Under the pieces are notes generated by a model. It worked only from the letters and a program-made list of their open reading frames with translations, did not search any database and had not been told where the DNA came from. The position numbers were made by a program, and so were the translations under genes. A DNA stretch of 64,000 nucleotides, taken from positions 1,550,001 to 1,614,000 of the forward strand of contig NZ_CP011412.1 of the NCBI RefSeq assembly GCF_001007875.1. The letters run 5' to 3'. The DNA is from Sedimenticola thiotaurini. Lineage in GTDB: Bacteria; Pseudomonadota; Gammaproteobacteria; Chromatiales; Chromatiaceae. Shown piece by piece: positions 35,947 through 45,063 of this stretch (within the stretch, counting starts at the first letter, position 1; each line of letters begins with the position of its first letter).

Positions 35947-36315
35947 TTAAGCGACCTTTACAGACTGGCTGACCTGCTTGGAGAAGGTCTCGAAGCCTTG
36001 CTCAATCCAGGAACGGTAGTCGTCGCGCGCTTCCGTGGTAAGCTGTACGGCTTCACGGCTCTTGGCTGCAACGTTTTCACCAAACTGCTTGGCAACGCTC
36101 ATTTCGGCGGCAACCAGATCCTTGATCTCTTTTGCCTCACTGGTTGCTTTGACCAGTTCCACACCGGCATCCGCGAACAGCCCAAAGGTCTCAGCTTGTT
36201 TTTCAAGCAGTTTTTCCCAGGTGCGAAGATTCAGTTCGCTCAGGCTGCGAGCCGCTTCAAAACCGGCGACACCAAACTCTTTCATGGCTTCCAGATTAAC
36301 TGCAGACGTTTTCAT
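35947..36315 (-). CDS. Phasin family protein
   Basis: A 122-residue amphipathic, helical protein of the phasin type, which coats polyhydroxyalkanoate granules. Sequence is rich in Ala, Glu, Lys and has the typical spacing of ARSLSELNLRTWEKLLEKQ with coiled-coil-like heptads. The ATG at 36315 has AAGGA eight bases upstream and is preferred over 36324. It is the first gene of a phasin-phaB unit. Confidence 0.85.
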   Translation of the reverse strand: MKTSAVNLEAMKEFGVAGFEAARSLSELNLRTWEKLLEKQAETFGLFADAGVELVKATSEAKEIKDLVAAEMSVAKQFGENVAAKSREAVQLTTEARDDYRSWIEQGFETFSKQVSQSVKVA

Positions 36316-36346
36316 GTAATGCATCCTTGTTTGAAATTAACTATGT

Positions 36347-36406
36347 TGCGTTGCAGCATATCGCCGCACCCAGCCCTTGTCAAGTTTCTTTTTGTGCGGC
36401 GCACAA
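36347..36406 (-). promoter_or_regulatory. PhaR-like operators upstream of the phasin-phaB unit
   Basis: Two TGC-N3-GCA elements lie in the phasin leader: TGCGTTGCA at 36347-36355 and the full palindrome TTGTGCGGCGCACAA at 36392-36406. The same palindrome type, with a different centre, lies before the divergent gene at 36810. TGC-N3-GCA is the known recognition pattern of PhaR-type repressors of phasin genes; no PhaR gene is in this window. Confidence 0.6.
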
Positions 36407-36617
36407 TGGGATCAAAAAGCTACACTCCCCTCCCCGTAAATCGTTGGACAGCACAATGAAAAATCCATCAAAAAAACAGTTATTTTCTGTTTTTACAATG
36501 AGTTATAGAGGCAATGCCGGCACTGATCTTATTCAAAGCGGGAAACAAAGTAACGGCTTTCGATTATTTGAAAACTACCGGCTGCTGCACCATTCAAGTG
36601 CTTTTTAATAGTTAAAT

Positions 36618-36632
36618 TTGTGCAGTGCACAA
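36618..36632 (+). promoter_or_regulatory. PhaR-like palindrome upstream of the phasin-phaC genes
   Basis: TTGTGCAGTGCACAA is a perfect 6-bp inverted repeat around AGT and repeats the outer six bases of the site at 36392. A TATAAT sits at 36646-36651, so the palindrome covers or flanks a likely -35 region and would block this promoter. The stretch from here to 36809 holds only a leader. Confidence 0.65.
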
Positions 36633-36809
36633 TGACATGCTAATCTATAATCCTGAATAGAGCGAAATCCGTTGCGGTTTCCGGGACGTTTGAGCCAGGT
36701 GGAACAGGAAAAGTTCCAGTATCGCCAGTACATCGTACAGGATCCCGAATCTCAATCAGCTCTACATATTGAGTTTATAAACGTTTGATAATTTTTTGAG
36801 GATGATTCC

Positions 36810-37274
36810 ATGGCCCAGCAAAAACCGTTCGACTTCTCCAACCTGTTTGCCAGCTTCGATCCGCAGGCAATCGCCAAGCAGTTCCAGGACAGCTTCGGTG
36901 GTGCTTCCATCCCGGGGATTGATCCCACCAAGCTGCTGGAGACCCAGCGCAAGAACATGGAGCTGTTGATGTCCACCAACCAGGAGATGCTGGCCGGCTC
37001 CCAGGCACTGGTACAGCGTCAGGCCAACATGCTGCAGGAAGCCATCGCCGAGGTGACTGCCGCTGCACAGAAACTGGCTAACTCTGGTGACGCGAAGGAT
37101 GTTTCCGCACAACAGGTGGAACTGCTGCAAACCGCATTCGAAAAGGCGTTAGCCAACTCCAATGAGATCAGCAACATGATCCGTCAAACCCAGGAGTCGG
37201 TGACCAGCCAGGTGAATAACCGCATTTCGGAAAGTCTGAAAGAGCTGAAAGAGACTATTGCGAAGGTCAAATAG
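36810..37274 (+). CDS. Phasin-like protein upstream of phaC
   Basis: A 154-residue helical protein (starts AQQKPFDFSNLFASFD) with long Gln/Ala/Glu-rich helices (LLETQRKNMELLMSTNQ, then ANMLQEAIAEVTAAAQ). The pattern fits phasin/PhaE-like granule proteins that act with a polyester synthase. GAGG lies eight bases before the ATG. phaC starts 55 bp after the stop, so the two are co-transcribed. Unlike class III systems it is too short to be PhaE, and the synthase is class I, so a granule-binding phasin is the better reading. Confidence 0.8.
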   Translation: MAQQKPFDFSNLFASFDPQAIAKQFQDSFGGASIPGIDPTKLLETQRKNMELLMSTNQEMLAGSQALVQRQANMLQEAIAEVTAAAQKLANSGDAKDVSAQQVELLQTAFEKALANSNEISNMIRQTQESVTSQVNNRISESLKELKETIAKVK

Positions 37275-37329
37275 TTCTGACCATCACCCTACTAATACCG
37301 GATCTGCATACGAAGAACAGGAGAGAGAG

Positions 37330-39420
37330 ATGTCGAAAACTGACCAGTCCGAGGTCAATACATTGGGCTTTGCGTCGACAACCATGGAGCTGCAGAAAAA
37401 TTTCAAGCAGGTCGAGGAAATCATGGCCAATTTCGCCAAGTCCTATGAGAATATGGACCTTGATCCATTCAATCTGATGAAGTCATCCGCAGAGTGGTAC
37501 TTGGCTGTAGCTAAAGATCCGCAGAATGTGATCAATGCCAATATCTCCTTTCTGCAGAAATCCATGGAGCTGTATCAGCAATCCCTGACCAATCTTATCG
37601 GTGGGAGTGTTGTAGCCGATCCGGTTATTACCGAAGACAAGGGCGATCGCCGCTTCAAACATGAAGACTGGGATCAGCAACCCACCTTCAACGCCATCAA
37701 GCAATCCTACCTGCTGGCCTCCAAATGGCTGCGCGATCAGGTGAAGGGTGTGGAGGGTCTGGATGAGCACACAGCCGAAAAGGTGGAGTTCTTCACAGAG
37801 CGTTACCTGGAGGCCATGTCACCGACCAACTTCGCCGCCACCAACCCGGCCGTTATTGAAAAGGTGGTGGAGACCAAGGGTGCTAACCTGGTGCACGGTC
37901 TGAAAAACATGCTGGAAGACCTGGAGGCGGGCAAGGGAGAGCTGCGCATCCGCATGACCGATACCTCCGCCTTTAAACTGGGTGAGAACGTGGCCACCAC
38001 GCCCGGCAAGGTGATATTCCAGAACCGGATGTTCCAGCTCATCCAGTACATGCCCTCCACCGACAAGGTGCTGAAGCGGCCACTGCTGGTGGTCCCCCCC
38101 TGGATCAACAAGTATTACATCATGGATCTGCAGCCGAAGAACTCGCTGTTGAAGTGGCTGGTGGATCAGGGTCACACGGTGTTTGTGGTCTCCTGGGTCA
38201 ATCCTGACAGCTCCTATGCAGAAACCAGCTTCGATGATTATGTCACCGAAGGGGTGATGACGGCGGTCGATGTAGTTGAACAGGCCACCGGTGAGTCCGA
38301 TATCAACATGATCGGTTACTGCATCGGTGGATCGCTGTTGGCCACTTCGCTTGCCTACATGAAAGAGAAAGGCGACCAGCGGGTCAAGAGCGCTACCTTC
38401 TTCACCACCATGATCGACTTCGCCAAACCGGGTGAACTGGGCGTCTTTATCGACGAAGAGCAGATCTGCGGCCTGGAGAAGCGCATGGAAGAGACCGGTT
38501 ACCTGGATGGCAGCCAGATGGCAGGCGCCTTCAACCTGATGCGTGCCAACGACCTGATCTGGTCGTTCTACATCAACAACTACCTGCTGGGTAACGATCC
38601 GCGGCCGTTCGACCTGCTCTACTGGAACTCGGACTCCACCCGCATGCCGGCCAAGATGCATGCCTGGTATCTGCGCAACTTCTACCTGGAGAACAACCTC
38701 TGCAAACCGGGTGGTGTGACGATCGACGGTGTGCCCATCGATATCTCCAAGGTGGATATCCCGGTCTGCTTTGTCTCCGCCGCGGAAGATCACATCGCGC
38801 CCTGGCGCTCCACCTACGCCGGTGCCAAGCTGTTCTCCGGCGATGTACGTTTCATCCTGGGCGGTTCCGGCCATATCGCCGGCATCATCAATCCACCGGC
38901 AGCCGGCAAGTACAACTACCGGGTGACCGATGATCTGCCGGAAGATCCCGAAAGCTGGGCAAAAGAGGCGGAAGTGGTGGAAGGCTCCTGGTGGCCTGAG
39001 TGGGATCGCTGGGTGAAGGCACTGGCCGATGACAAGGTTGCGGCCCGTACCCCGGGGGACCGTGGCATGCCGATCCTTGAAGAGGCACCCGGCAGCTATG
39101 TAAAACGCACCCTGGAGGATACGGCTCCGATTCCGGCTACCCCCAGTACCGCAGCGGATGTAACCAGCAAAGCGAAGCCTGCGGCCCCGGCCCAGCAGCC
39201 CAAGGAGAGCAAAAAACAGCAGCCTGATGATCTGACTGCCATCAAAGGCATCGGCCCGAAACTGGCGGACGTTTTAAATAGCGCCGGTATCGTCAGCTAC
39301 GCGCAACTGGTGGAACTGGGCAGTGAAGGAATCAAGCAGCAACTGCTCAATGTGGACGAGCGCTATGCCCGTTATGACACCAGCAACTGGCCGGAACAGG
39401 CCAAGGCATTGATGGCGTAG
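37330..39420 (+). CDS. phaC: Class I PHA synthase PhaC with C-terminal helix-hairpin-helix domain
   Basis: A 696-residue polyhydroxyalkanoate synthase. The class I catalytic triad is present: Cys331 in GYCIGGSLLA, Asp487 in SAAEDHIAPW and His515 in GSGHIAGIINPP. After the catalytic domain comes a Pro/Ala/Lys-rich linker (about 595-632) and then a C-terminal domain with IKGIGPKLADVLNSAGI, a helix-hairpin-helix of the DUF4332/RecA-loader-like kind, absent from most PhaC proteins (about 590 residues). AGGAGAG precedes the ATG at 37330; a longer frame from 37258 would overlap the phasin gene and lacks a ribosome site. The added domain could bind DNA or a protein partner. Confidence 0.95.
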   Translation: MSKTDQSEVNTLGFASTTMELQKNFKQVEEIMANFAKSYENMDLDPFNLMKSSAEWYLAVAKDPQNVINANISFLQKSMELYQQSLTNLIGGSVVADPVITEDKGDRRFKHEDWDQQPTFNAIKQSYLLASKWLRDQVKGVEGLDEHTAEKVEFFTERYLEAMSPTNFAATNPAVIEKVVETKGANLVHGLKNMLEDLEAGKGELRIRMTDTSAFKLGENVATTPGKVIFQNRMFQLIQYMPSTDKVLKRPLLVVPPWINKYYIMDLQPKNSLLKWLVDQGHTVFVVSWVNPDSSYAETSFDDYVTEGVMTAVDVVEQATGESDINMIGYCIGGSLLATSLAYMKEKGDQRVKSATFFTTMIDFAKPGELGVFIDEEQICGLEKRMEETGYLDGSQMAGAFNLMRANDLIWSFYINNYLLGNDPRPFDLLYWNSDSTRMPAKMHAWYLRNFYLENNLCKPGGVTIDGVPIDISKVDIPVCFVSAAEDHIAPWRSTYAGAKLFSGDVRFILGGSGHIAGIINPPAAGKYNYRVTDDLPEDPESWAKEAEVVEGSWWPEWDRWVKALADDKVAARTPGDRGMPILEEAPGSYVKRTLEDTAPIPATPSTAADVTSKAKPAAPAQQPKESKKQQPDDLTAIKGIGPKLADVLNSAGIVSYAQLVELGSEGIKQQLLNVDERYARYDTSNWPEQAKALMA

Positions 39421-39448
39421 TATCGCCCTGCTCCACGGACGGTAACGA

Positions 39449-39483
39449 AAAGGCCGGAGCTTTCGCAGCTCCGGCCTTTTTTC
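39449..39483 (+). terminator. Intrinsic terminator after phaC
   Basis: A perfect 12-bp stem (AAGGCCGGAGCT with AGCTCCGGCCTT) around TTCGC, followed by TTTTTT. It closes the phasin-phaC transcript 30 bp past its stop. Confidence 0.92.
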
Positions 39484-39561
39484 TTGTCTGCGCCCATCGA
39501 TCGATGCAAAAGATCTGTTCTGGCAGACTCCTTTCCGCCCAGGGCGCGCCGTATCCGTGCG

Positions 39562-40230
39562 TTACTCCACGTAGGGCAACAGGGTCAACTCCGCCCGACG
39601 GTTCTGTTGCCGTCCGGCGGCCGTGGCATTGCTGGCAATCGGATAGCTCTCTCCATAGCCGACACTGTCAATACGAACGGCCTCCACACCACTGGCAATC
39701 AGGACATTACTCACCGCCTGGGCACGCCGCTGTGACAGGTTCTGGTTATAAGCAGCCGAGCCGGTACTATCGGTATGGCCAGCCACCTCGATCATGGTGG
39801 ATTTGTACTCTTTAAGCACCAGCGCGACCGATTGCAGGGTTTCCACAAAACCGGGGTTCACATCGGCCCGGTCCACCGCAAAGGTAATATTGCTTGGCAT
39901 ATTGAGAATAATGTTATCGCCGTTACGGGTTACGCTGACCCCGGTATTCTCCAGCTGCTGGCGCAGCTTTGCCTCCTGAACATCCATGTAGTAACCCACA
40001 CCACCGCCAGCCAGGGCGCCGATGCCGGCCCCCTTAAGGGCCCGTTCTTTGCGCTTCTTCTTATCACTCGAGGTGGCAATACCCAGAACTGCACCAACGG
40101 CCGCACCAATCGCGGCCCCCTTTACGGCACTGGAAGTCTTTTCCTCGCGGGTATAGGGATCCACTGTGGTGCACGCCTGTAAACCAACCGTGGACGCGAC
40201 CAGACAGCAGAGGATTATTTTTTTATTCAT
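39562..40230 (-). CDS. OmpA-family lipoprotein with glycine-zipper region
   Basis: A 222-residue envelope protein. Signal peptide ends in the lipobox LQAC; a glycine-zipper part follows (AAIGAAVGAVLGIAT and GAGIGALAGGGVGYY), then an OmpA C-terminal peptidoglycan-binding domain with EVAGHTDSTGS, LSQRRAQAVSNVL and RQQNRRAELTL. The ATG at 40230 has AAGGAG seven bases before it; a longer start at 40251 is less likely. It resembles Pal/YiaD-type proteins that tie the outer membrane to the cell wall. Confidence 0.9.
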   Translation of the reverse strand: MNKKIILCCLVASTVGLQACTTVDPYTREEKTSSAVKGAAIGAAVGAVLGIATSSDKKKRKERALKGAGIGALAGGGVGYYMDVQEAKLRQQLENTGVSVTRNGDNIILNMPSNITFAVDRADVNPGFVETLQSVALVLKEYKSTMIEVAGHTDSTGSAAYNQNLSQRRAQAVSNVLIASGVEAVRIDSVGYGESYPIASNATAAGRQQNRRAELTLLPYVE

Positions 40231-40400
40231 TAACAACTCCTTCAGACCCAAGCCATCAGTTGGCGCTAGGCTGAAACCCGACTACATCCGTACCATGGCC
40301 GGTATCGTGTGCCGGTAGAACAGCCGTTGGCCAACCGCCAGGTGGCTATGGTTGCATATCAGGCGCCACTGATCCCGCTAGAGATTCACAATTCCGGGTG

Positions 40401-40940
40401 CTACCACATCAGGTCATCCGGCACCTGGAAATCGGCATAGGGATCATCTTCGGCGTTCTGTTTTTCAGTCCGGTTCAGCAGAACAATGGTGCTCTGGTCC
40501 CGTTGCTGGATCTTCTCCGCCACCGCCACCGGCACGACGGCATAACGATCATCAAAACGGGCAATGGCCAACTGGCCCCGGCTGAGCCGTGCCTGAACGT
40601 CTTCAGTTACGTAGATCTTCTTGATCTTGCGGCCATCGGTGAAGCTGTAGGGCAGATCACCCTCCTCCATCACCACCTGATTCATCTCGATCAACTGTCT
40701 GATCTGCGCCTGGATAGCCCGCTTGTCGGCCTCCGCCTTGCGCTGCAGATTGAGTTGTCGGTCCCGTTCAGCCTGTGCACGCTGCGCCTCCCGGGCCGCC
40801 TGTTTCGCTTCATCGGTCAACTGGGCCTTGCTCTTGCGTGCCTGTTTGGCCTGTTTCTGCTTTTGCTTACGAACCTCACTGGCCTTCTTCTTGTCCACCA
40901 GACCCGCCTTCAGCAGCTGATCCTGCAATGAGATACCCAT
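40401..40940 (-). CDS. DUF2058 family protein
   Basis: A 179-residue DUF2058 protein. The N-terminal half is a Lys/Gln/Arg-rich coiled coil (KKASEVRKQKQKQAKQARK), the C-terminal half is globular (YSFTDGRKIKKIYVTEDVQ, then GQLAIARFDDRYAVVP). Proteins of this family, such as E. coli YaiL, are nucleoprotein-like with unclear function. The ATG at 40940 with GAGGAG upstream is preferred. It stands on its own between an OmpA-like gene and a class II aldolase gene. Confidence 0.85.
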   Translation of the reverse strand: MGISLQDQLLKAGLVDKKKASEVRKQKQKQAKQARKSKAQLTDEAKQAAREAQRAQAERDRQLNLQRKAEADKRAIQAQIRQLIEMNQVVMEEGDLPYSFTDGRKIKKIYVTEDVQARLSRGQLAIARFDDRYAVVPVAVAEKIQQRDQSTIVLLNRTEKQNAEDDPYADFQVPDDLMW

Positions 40941-40998
40941 CAATCACTCCTCATACTTTTCACAAAATTCCAATACCGGTCGTCCATCACACCAGCAG

Positions 40999-41559
40999 TC
41001 AGTCCAGGTTGCCCAACTGACGGGCCAGAAAGGCGGTTTTGGCGGAAAGCTCCAGTGAACAGGTCCACTTGTAAGCCAGGTTCAGCGTCTCTCCCACACT
41101 GTAAACACCGTGTCCGCGAACCACGGTGATGCGGTGGGATTGCAACATCTCGGCAACCGCCGCAGGCGCCTGTTCCACGTAGTCCTGGTAGGGGATGGTG
41201 ATCACCGGCACCTGGGGAAAATAGAGCTGCCCCTCGAAATCGACCGGCAAAAAGGTCTCTCCATTCAGGGTCGTTGCCACTGTGTAGGGTCCGTGACTAT
41301 GCAGTACTGCCCGGGCAGCGGGATTTCGCCGATAAACCTGCTGATGCAGTGGGCCATCCAGGGAGGCCCCTTCTCCACAACCTTGTGAGACCGAGCAGGC
41401 CACCAGATCATTCACCCCCAGGGTATCGGCACAGGCCCCCGTGGGGGTAATCCAGAACCGGTCCCCATCCCGTACCGAAGCGTTTCCGCTGTGTGAGTCG
41501 TTGTTACCGTACTGCCTCAGCCACTGGTAGTAACGCACCAACTGTTCCCGTAACTCCAT
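40999..41559 (-). CDS. Class II aldolase/adducin family protein
   Basis: A 186-residue class II aldolase-type enzyme. The zinc ligands are visible, AVLHSHGPYT (HxH) and the later VRGHGVYSVG; the conserved N-terminal GNASVRDGDRFWITPTG loop holds the substrate phosphate in related enzymes. Relatives include fuculose-phosphate aldolase and methylthioribulose-phosphate dehydratase (MtnB), and the sequence does not decide between them. The nearest upstream gene on the same strand is not part of a sugar pathway, so no function is assigned. Confidence 0.8.
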   Translation of the reverse strand: MELREQLVRYYQWLRQYGNNDSHSGNASVRDGDRFWITPTGACADTLGVNDLVACSVSQGCGEGASLDGPLHQQVYRRNPAARAVLHSHGPYTVATTLNGETFLPVDFEGQLYFPQVPVITIPYQDYVEQAPAAVAEMLQSHRITVVRGHGVYSVGETLNLAYKWTCSLELSAKTAFLARQLGNLD

Positions 41560-41751
41560 GCATCCCCCGGTTAAATTCGCTTCGACAATGATAGGCGGAT
41601 TATCCCTTTATCAGTACAATAACGGAAATCCCCGTATTGGATCAGTTATGCGATTAACCAGCCTCATCAATGTGCCGTACAGCCCGGCTGGCGGATCTGC
41701 CCGTTCAGCGCGCCAACTCCGGTCTTTGAGTACCGGGACTCTGCCAGCATA

Positions 41752-42432
41752 ATGGAACCCAATGACCTGTCCGCACTCTGGGTCACCCTGCGACTGGCCC
41801 TGACCTCCACCCTGCTGCTGCTGCTGTTGGGTACGCCGATCGCCTGGTGGCTGGCCCGCTCCCGCTCCCGTATCAGCACGCTGGTGGAGACCATCATTGC
41901 CCTGCCCCTGGTGCTGCCCCCCACGGTGCTCGGGTTCTATCTGCTTATCGCCCTCTCCCCCAAGGGGATACTGGGTGCCAGCTGGATTGCCCTGGGGGGC
42001 TCCGGGTTGGCTTTCACCTTTTCCGGGCTTGTTATCGGCTCCGTGCTCTACTCCATGCCGTTTGTCGTGCAGCCCTTGCAGAATGCCTTTGCCGCGATCG
42101 ACCGACGTACCCTGGAAGCGGCCAGCACCCTGCGTGCAGCGCCGCTGGATCGCTTCTACTCCGTGGTGTTGCCACTGGCCAGACCAGGATTCATCACCGC
42201 CGCCACACTGGGGTTCGCCCATACCCTGGGTGAATTCGGCGTAGTTCTGATGATCGGCGGTAATATCCCGGGCAAGACCCAGGTGCTTTCCATCGCCATC
42301 TACGACCACGTGGAGTCGCTGGCCTATGGGCAAGCCCACCTGCTCTCCGCCGGGCTGTTGATCTTCTCGTTCCTGATTCTGTTTCTGGTCTATCGCATGA
42401 ATGGAACCAGCCTGCTGCGTCGAAGTCACTGA
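41752..42432 (+). CDS. modB: Molybdate ABC transporter permease ModB
   Basis: A 226-residue permease with five or more membrane helices and the ABC interaction loop EAASTLRAAPLDRFYSVVLP. The signatures LPLVLPPTVLGFYLL and GEFGVVLMIGGNIPG are typical of ModB. It overlaps modC by one base (TGATG). No modA gene precedes it: the 192 bases to the divergent aldolase gene contain no frame for a binding protein, so ModA must be supplied from elsewhere. Confidence 0.92.
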   Translation: MEPNDLSALWVTLRLALTSTLLLLLLGTPIAWWLARSRSRISTLVETIIALPLVLPPTVLGFYLLIALSPKGILGASWIALGGSGLAFTFSGLVIGSVLYSMPFVVQPLQNAFAAIDRRTLEAASTLRAAPLDRFYSVVLPLARPGFITAATLGFAHTLGEFGVVLMIGGNIPGKTQVLSIAIYDHVESLAYGQAHLLSAGLLIFSFLILFLVYRMNGTSLLRRSH

Positions 42433-43511
42433 TGGATAACCTGATCAAGTTCCGATTTAAGCTGCCGTTGGGAGGATTTACCCTGGATGTGGCAGGCGAG
42501 ATTCCCAACCGGGGGGTGACCGCCCTGTTCGGCCGTTCCGGTTGCGGTAAAACTTCCCTGTTACGCTGTATCGCCGGGCTGGAACAGGCGGGGGATGCCT
42601 TCCTCTCCATCGGCGAAGAGTGCTGGCATGACAGTAAGCGCAATTTTTATCTGCCACCACACAAGCGGGCAATCGGCTACGTATTTCAGGAAGGGATGCT
42701 GTTCCCCCATCTGCGGGTCCGGGAGAATCTGCTGTTCGGCTACCGGCGTACCCCTGCCGGCGAGCGCCGGGATGATTTTGACCAGGTGGTCCAGCTCCTG
42801 GGCCTGGAACGGTTGCTGGAACGGAGTCCGGCCCAACTGTCCGGCGGCGAAAAGCAGCGGGTGGCGATCGGCAGGGCGTTGCTCAATCATCCACGCCTGC
42901 TGCTCATGGACGAACCGATGGCGGCCCTGGATCGGGGCCACAAAAAGGAGATTCTCCCCTATCTGGAGCGACTCCACGGTGAGTCCCATATCCCGATCAT
43001 CTATGTAACCCACGATCTGGACGAGTTGGCCCGCATTGCCGACCATCTGATCCTGGTTGAACAGGGCAGCATTGTTGCGACTGGCCCGTTAAATGAATTG
43101 CTGGCGCGGGTCGATCTGCCGATTGCCCGGAACGAGGAGGCGGGCGCGCTGATCGACACCCGTATCATCGAGCATGACGAAACCTATCACCTGACCCGAC
43201 TGGCCTTCGCCGGCGGTCAACTGACCGTAGGGTGGATCGATCGTCCGGTCGGGGAGTCGGTGCGTATCCGTATCCATGCCAAGGATGTGAGTCTGGCACT
43301 GGATCCACCGGGGTTGACCAGTATTCTGAATGTGCTGCCCGTAACGATCCGGGAGATGGCGGTCCACGGTCGCGGACGGATGATTGTAAAACTTGACGTC
43401 AATGGCACGCCACTGCTGGCGCGCATCACCCGGAAGTCCCGGGATAACCTGGATCTCAAGCCAGGCATGCAGATCTACGCCCAGATCAAGAGCGTTGCCC
43501 TGACTCTATGA
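42432..43511 (+). CDS. modC: Molybdate ABC transporter ATPase ModC
   Basis: A 359-residue ATPase with Walker A GRSGCGKTS, LSGGEKQRVAIGRAL, Walker B LLLMDEPMAALD, and a C-terminal molybdate-binding TOBE/Mop-type domain (VRIRIHAKDVSLAL and then NVLPVTIREMAVHGRGRM). It overlaps modB. Its 3' end overlaps the convergent mobB stop by six bases. Together they support supply of molybdenum cofactor for molybdoenzymes not in this window. Confidence 0.94.
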   Translation: MDNLIKFRFKLPLGGFTLDVAGEIPNRGVTALFGRSGCGKTSLLRCIAGLEQAGDAFLSIGEECWHDSKRNFYLPPHKRAIGYVFQEGMLFPHLRVRENLLFGYRRTPAGERRDDFDQVVQLLGLERLLERSPAQLSGGEKQRVAIGRALLNHPRLLLMDEPMAALDRGHKKEILPYLERLHGESHIPIIYVTHDLDELARIADHLILVEQGSIVATGPLNELLARVDLPIARNEEAGALIDTRIIEHDETYHLTRLAFAGGQLTVGWIDRPVGESVRIRIHAKDVSLALDPPGLTSILNVLPVTIREMAVHGRGRMIVKLDVNGTPLLARITRKSRDNLDLKPGMQIYAQIKSVALTL

Positions 43512-44045
43512 AAACGTCCCGGAGGCGACCGGCCGCGACTGTGCCATCCAGTCGCTGATGAAACCGGCAATCTGCTGCGCGTCATTCAGATCCAGCAGGG
43601 GAAGGGGCAGATCAGCCGGGGGCTCGCCATCACAGGCAAAGGCGACGATTGTCGGGTCATCTGGGTAGATGAGCGGCTTTTCAAGCTGGTTGCGATGCAG
43701 CTCGATCTTGGGGAAGGCGACATGTTTAAAGCCCTCCACCAGGATCAGATCCAGCTTGCTATGATCCAGCTGATTGATCATCGCCTGCAGATCGGGATCA
43801 CCGGACCCACCAGTCTCCACCATCAATGCCCAACGACGCCCCGATGCCACCAGCATCTGGGACGCCCCCGCCTTGCGCAGCTCGTAGCTGTCCTTGCCAG
43901 GCTGATCGATATCAAAATCGTGATGGGTATGTTTGATCATCCCGACACGCACCCCCTGCTCACGCAACAAGGGCAACACTTTTTTCAACAGGAACGTTTT
44001 GCCCGTACCACTGTAGGCCGCAAAACCGAGCACCGGTAACTTCAC
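43506..44045 (-). CDS. mobB: Molybdopterin-guanine dinucleotide biosynthesis protein MobB
   Basis: A 179-residue P-loop GTPase-like adaptor: FAAYSGTGKTFLLKK is the Walker A, MIKHTHHDFDID follows, and VEGFKHVAFPKIEL is the conserved MobB segment. It helps attach GMP to molybdopterin with MobA, which is not visible here. The GTG at 44045 is preferred because AGGAAGG lies eight bases upstream; a frame from 44078 would extend into the DUF4197 gene. Convergent with modC. Confidence 0.9.
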   Translation of the reverse strand: MKLPVLGFAAYSGTGKTFLLKKVLPLLREQGVRVGMIKHTHHDFDIDQPGKDSYELRKAGASQMLVASGRRWALMVETGGSGDPDLQAMINQLDHSKLDLILVEGFKHVAFPKIELHRNQLEKPLIYPDDPTIVAFACDGEPPADLPLPLLDLNDAQQIAGFISDWMAQSRPVASGTFS

Positions 44046-44058
44046 AGACAACACCTTC

Positions 44059-44814
44059 CTATTTACCCACACTGCCAAACACGGTCTTTAGAATGTCCGT
44101 AGTCCGAGCGACCGGGTCCTGCCGGATCAGCCGCTCCTGCTCAGCCAATTTCAGGAACAGTCCATCCAGCGCCCTCGCCGTGACGTATTTGTCCAGATCC
44201 AGTGAATCCATATCCACATAGGATCCCAGGAAGCCTACCTGCCCCACCAGATCCTTGTAGGAAGAGGTCACACCCGTCTGCTTGGTGGCCTGTTGCACAA
44301 TGGGCAGGATGGCGCTGCTGAGCCGGTCGCTCCCCTTGGTTTTGAAATAGTCGGTCGCGGCGCTATCGCCACCGTTGAGAATACCCCGGGCATCTTCCAG
44401 CGACATCTCCCGAATGGTGTCGCTGAAAATCGACACGGTCTCCGGTACGGCCTTTTCCGCCGCCCGGTTCATGGTGGCTTCAAACTCATCAACCAGTTCA
44501 TCCTGACCGATCGCCCGGAGTCCCTTGGCCACGCTTTTCAAACCACTGGGCAGCGGGATTTTTACCTGGGGATCATCCAGGTAGCCGCCCGGCTGGCCGA
44601 GCAGCGCAACCGCCTTTTCGGTGCCGACGCTCAAGGCATCCTTGAGCCCCTGCACAATCTGGTCATTGGACAGCGCGCTTGAAACGGCGGGTGTATCACT
44701 CTGTCCCACGGTCTCCTTGGCGGATTTAAGCCAGGACTTCCAGTCCGCCTGGGCCACACCGGCCAGGAGCACCAGCCCCAACACCAGTGGGAAGATCATC
44801 TGTTTCTGTTGCAT
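44059..44814 (-). CDS. DUF4197 family exported protein
   Basis: A 251-residue protein with a signal peptide ([18 protein letters not shown]) and the DUF4197 body: [36 protein letters not shown], then repeated helical segments and [13 protein letters not shown] near the end. The family is found in many Proteobacteria; function unknown. mobB starts 14 bases past its stop, so they may be co-transcribed by chance of proximity. Confidence 0.85.
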   Translation of the reverse strand: MQQKQMIFPLVLGLVLLAGVAQADWKSWLKSAKETVGQSDTPAVSSALSNDQIVQGLKDALSVGTEKAVALLGQPGGYLDDPQVKIPLPSGLKSVAKGLRAIGQDELVDEFEATMNRAAEKAVPETVSIFSDTIREMSLEDARGILNGGDSAATDYFKTKGSDRLSSAILPIVQQATKQTGVTSSYKDLVGQVGFLGSYVDMDSLDLDKYVTARALDGLFLKLAEQERLIRQDPVARTTDILKTVFGSVGK

Positions 44815-45063
44815 GCTTAGGCTCCTATTCAGCCATTTCCGTTTCGGCCGAGTCCCTCAGACAGGACCATGTGGCACATAGTGTTTAGTGTAACAGATAG
44901 ATCGCAGGATAAGCCGAGGATATATCAGAACGGGAGCGTCCCGATCGGGAGGAGATAGCAGTAACGGGGCGCTAGGCCGGATGGACCGATTCAGCTGGCA
45001 GGTATTTCCCGTACCAAGGAAAATCCTGCCAGTGCGTATCGGTAGAGTGGGATGATGGCGGGA

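Noticed and set aside
37819-38874. 351-residue minus-strand frame
   Set aside because: Antisense to the catalytic domain of phaC and without any recognisable family.
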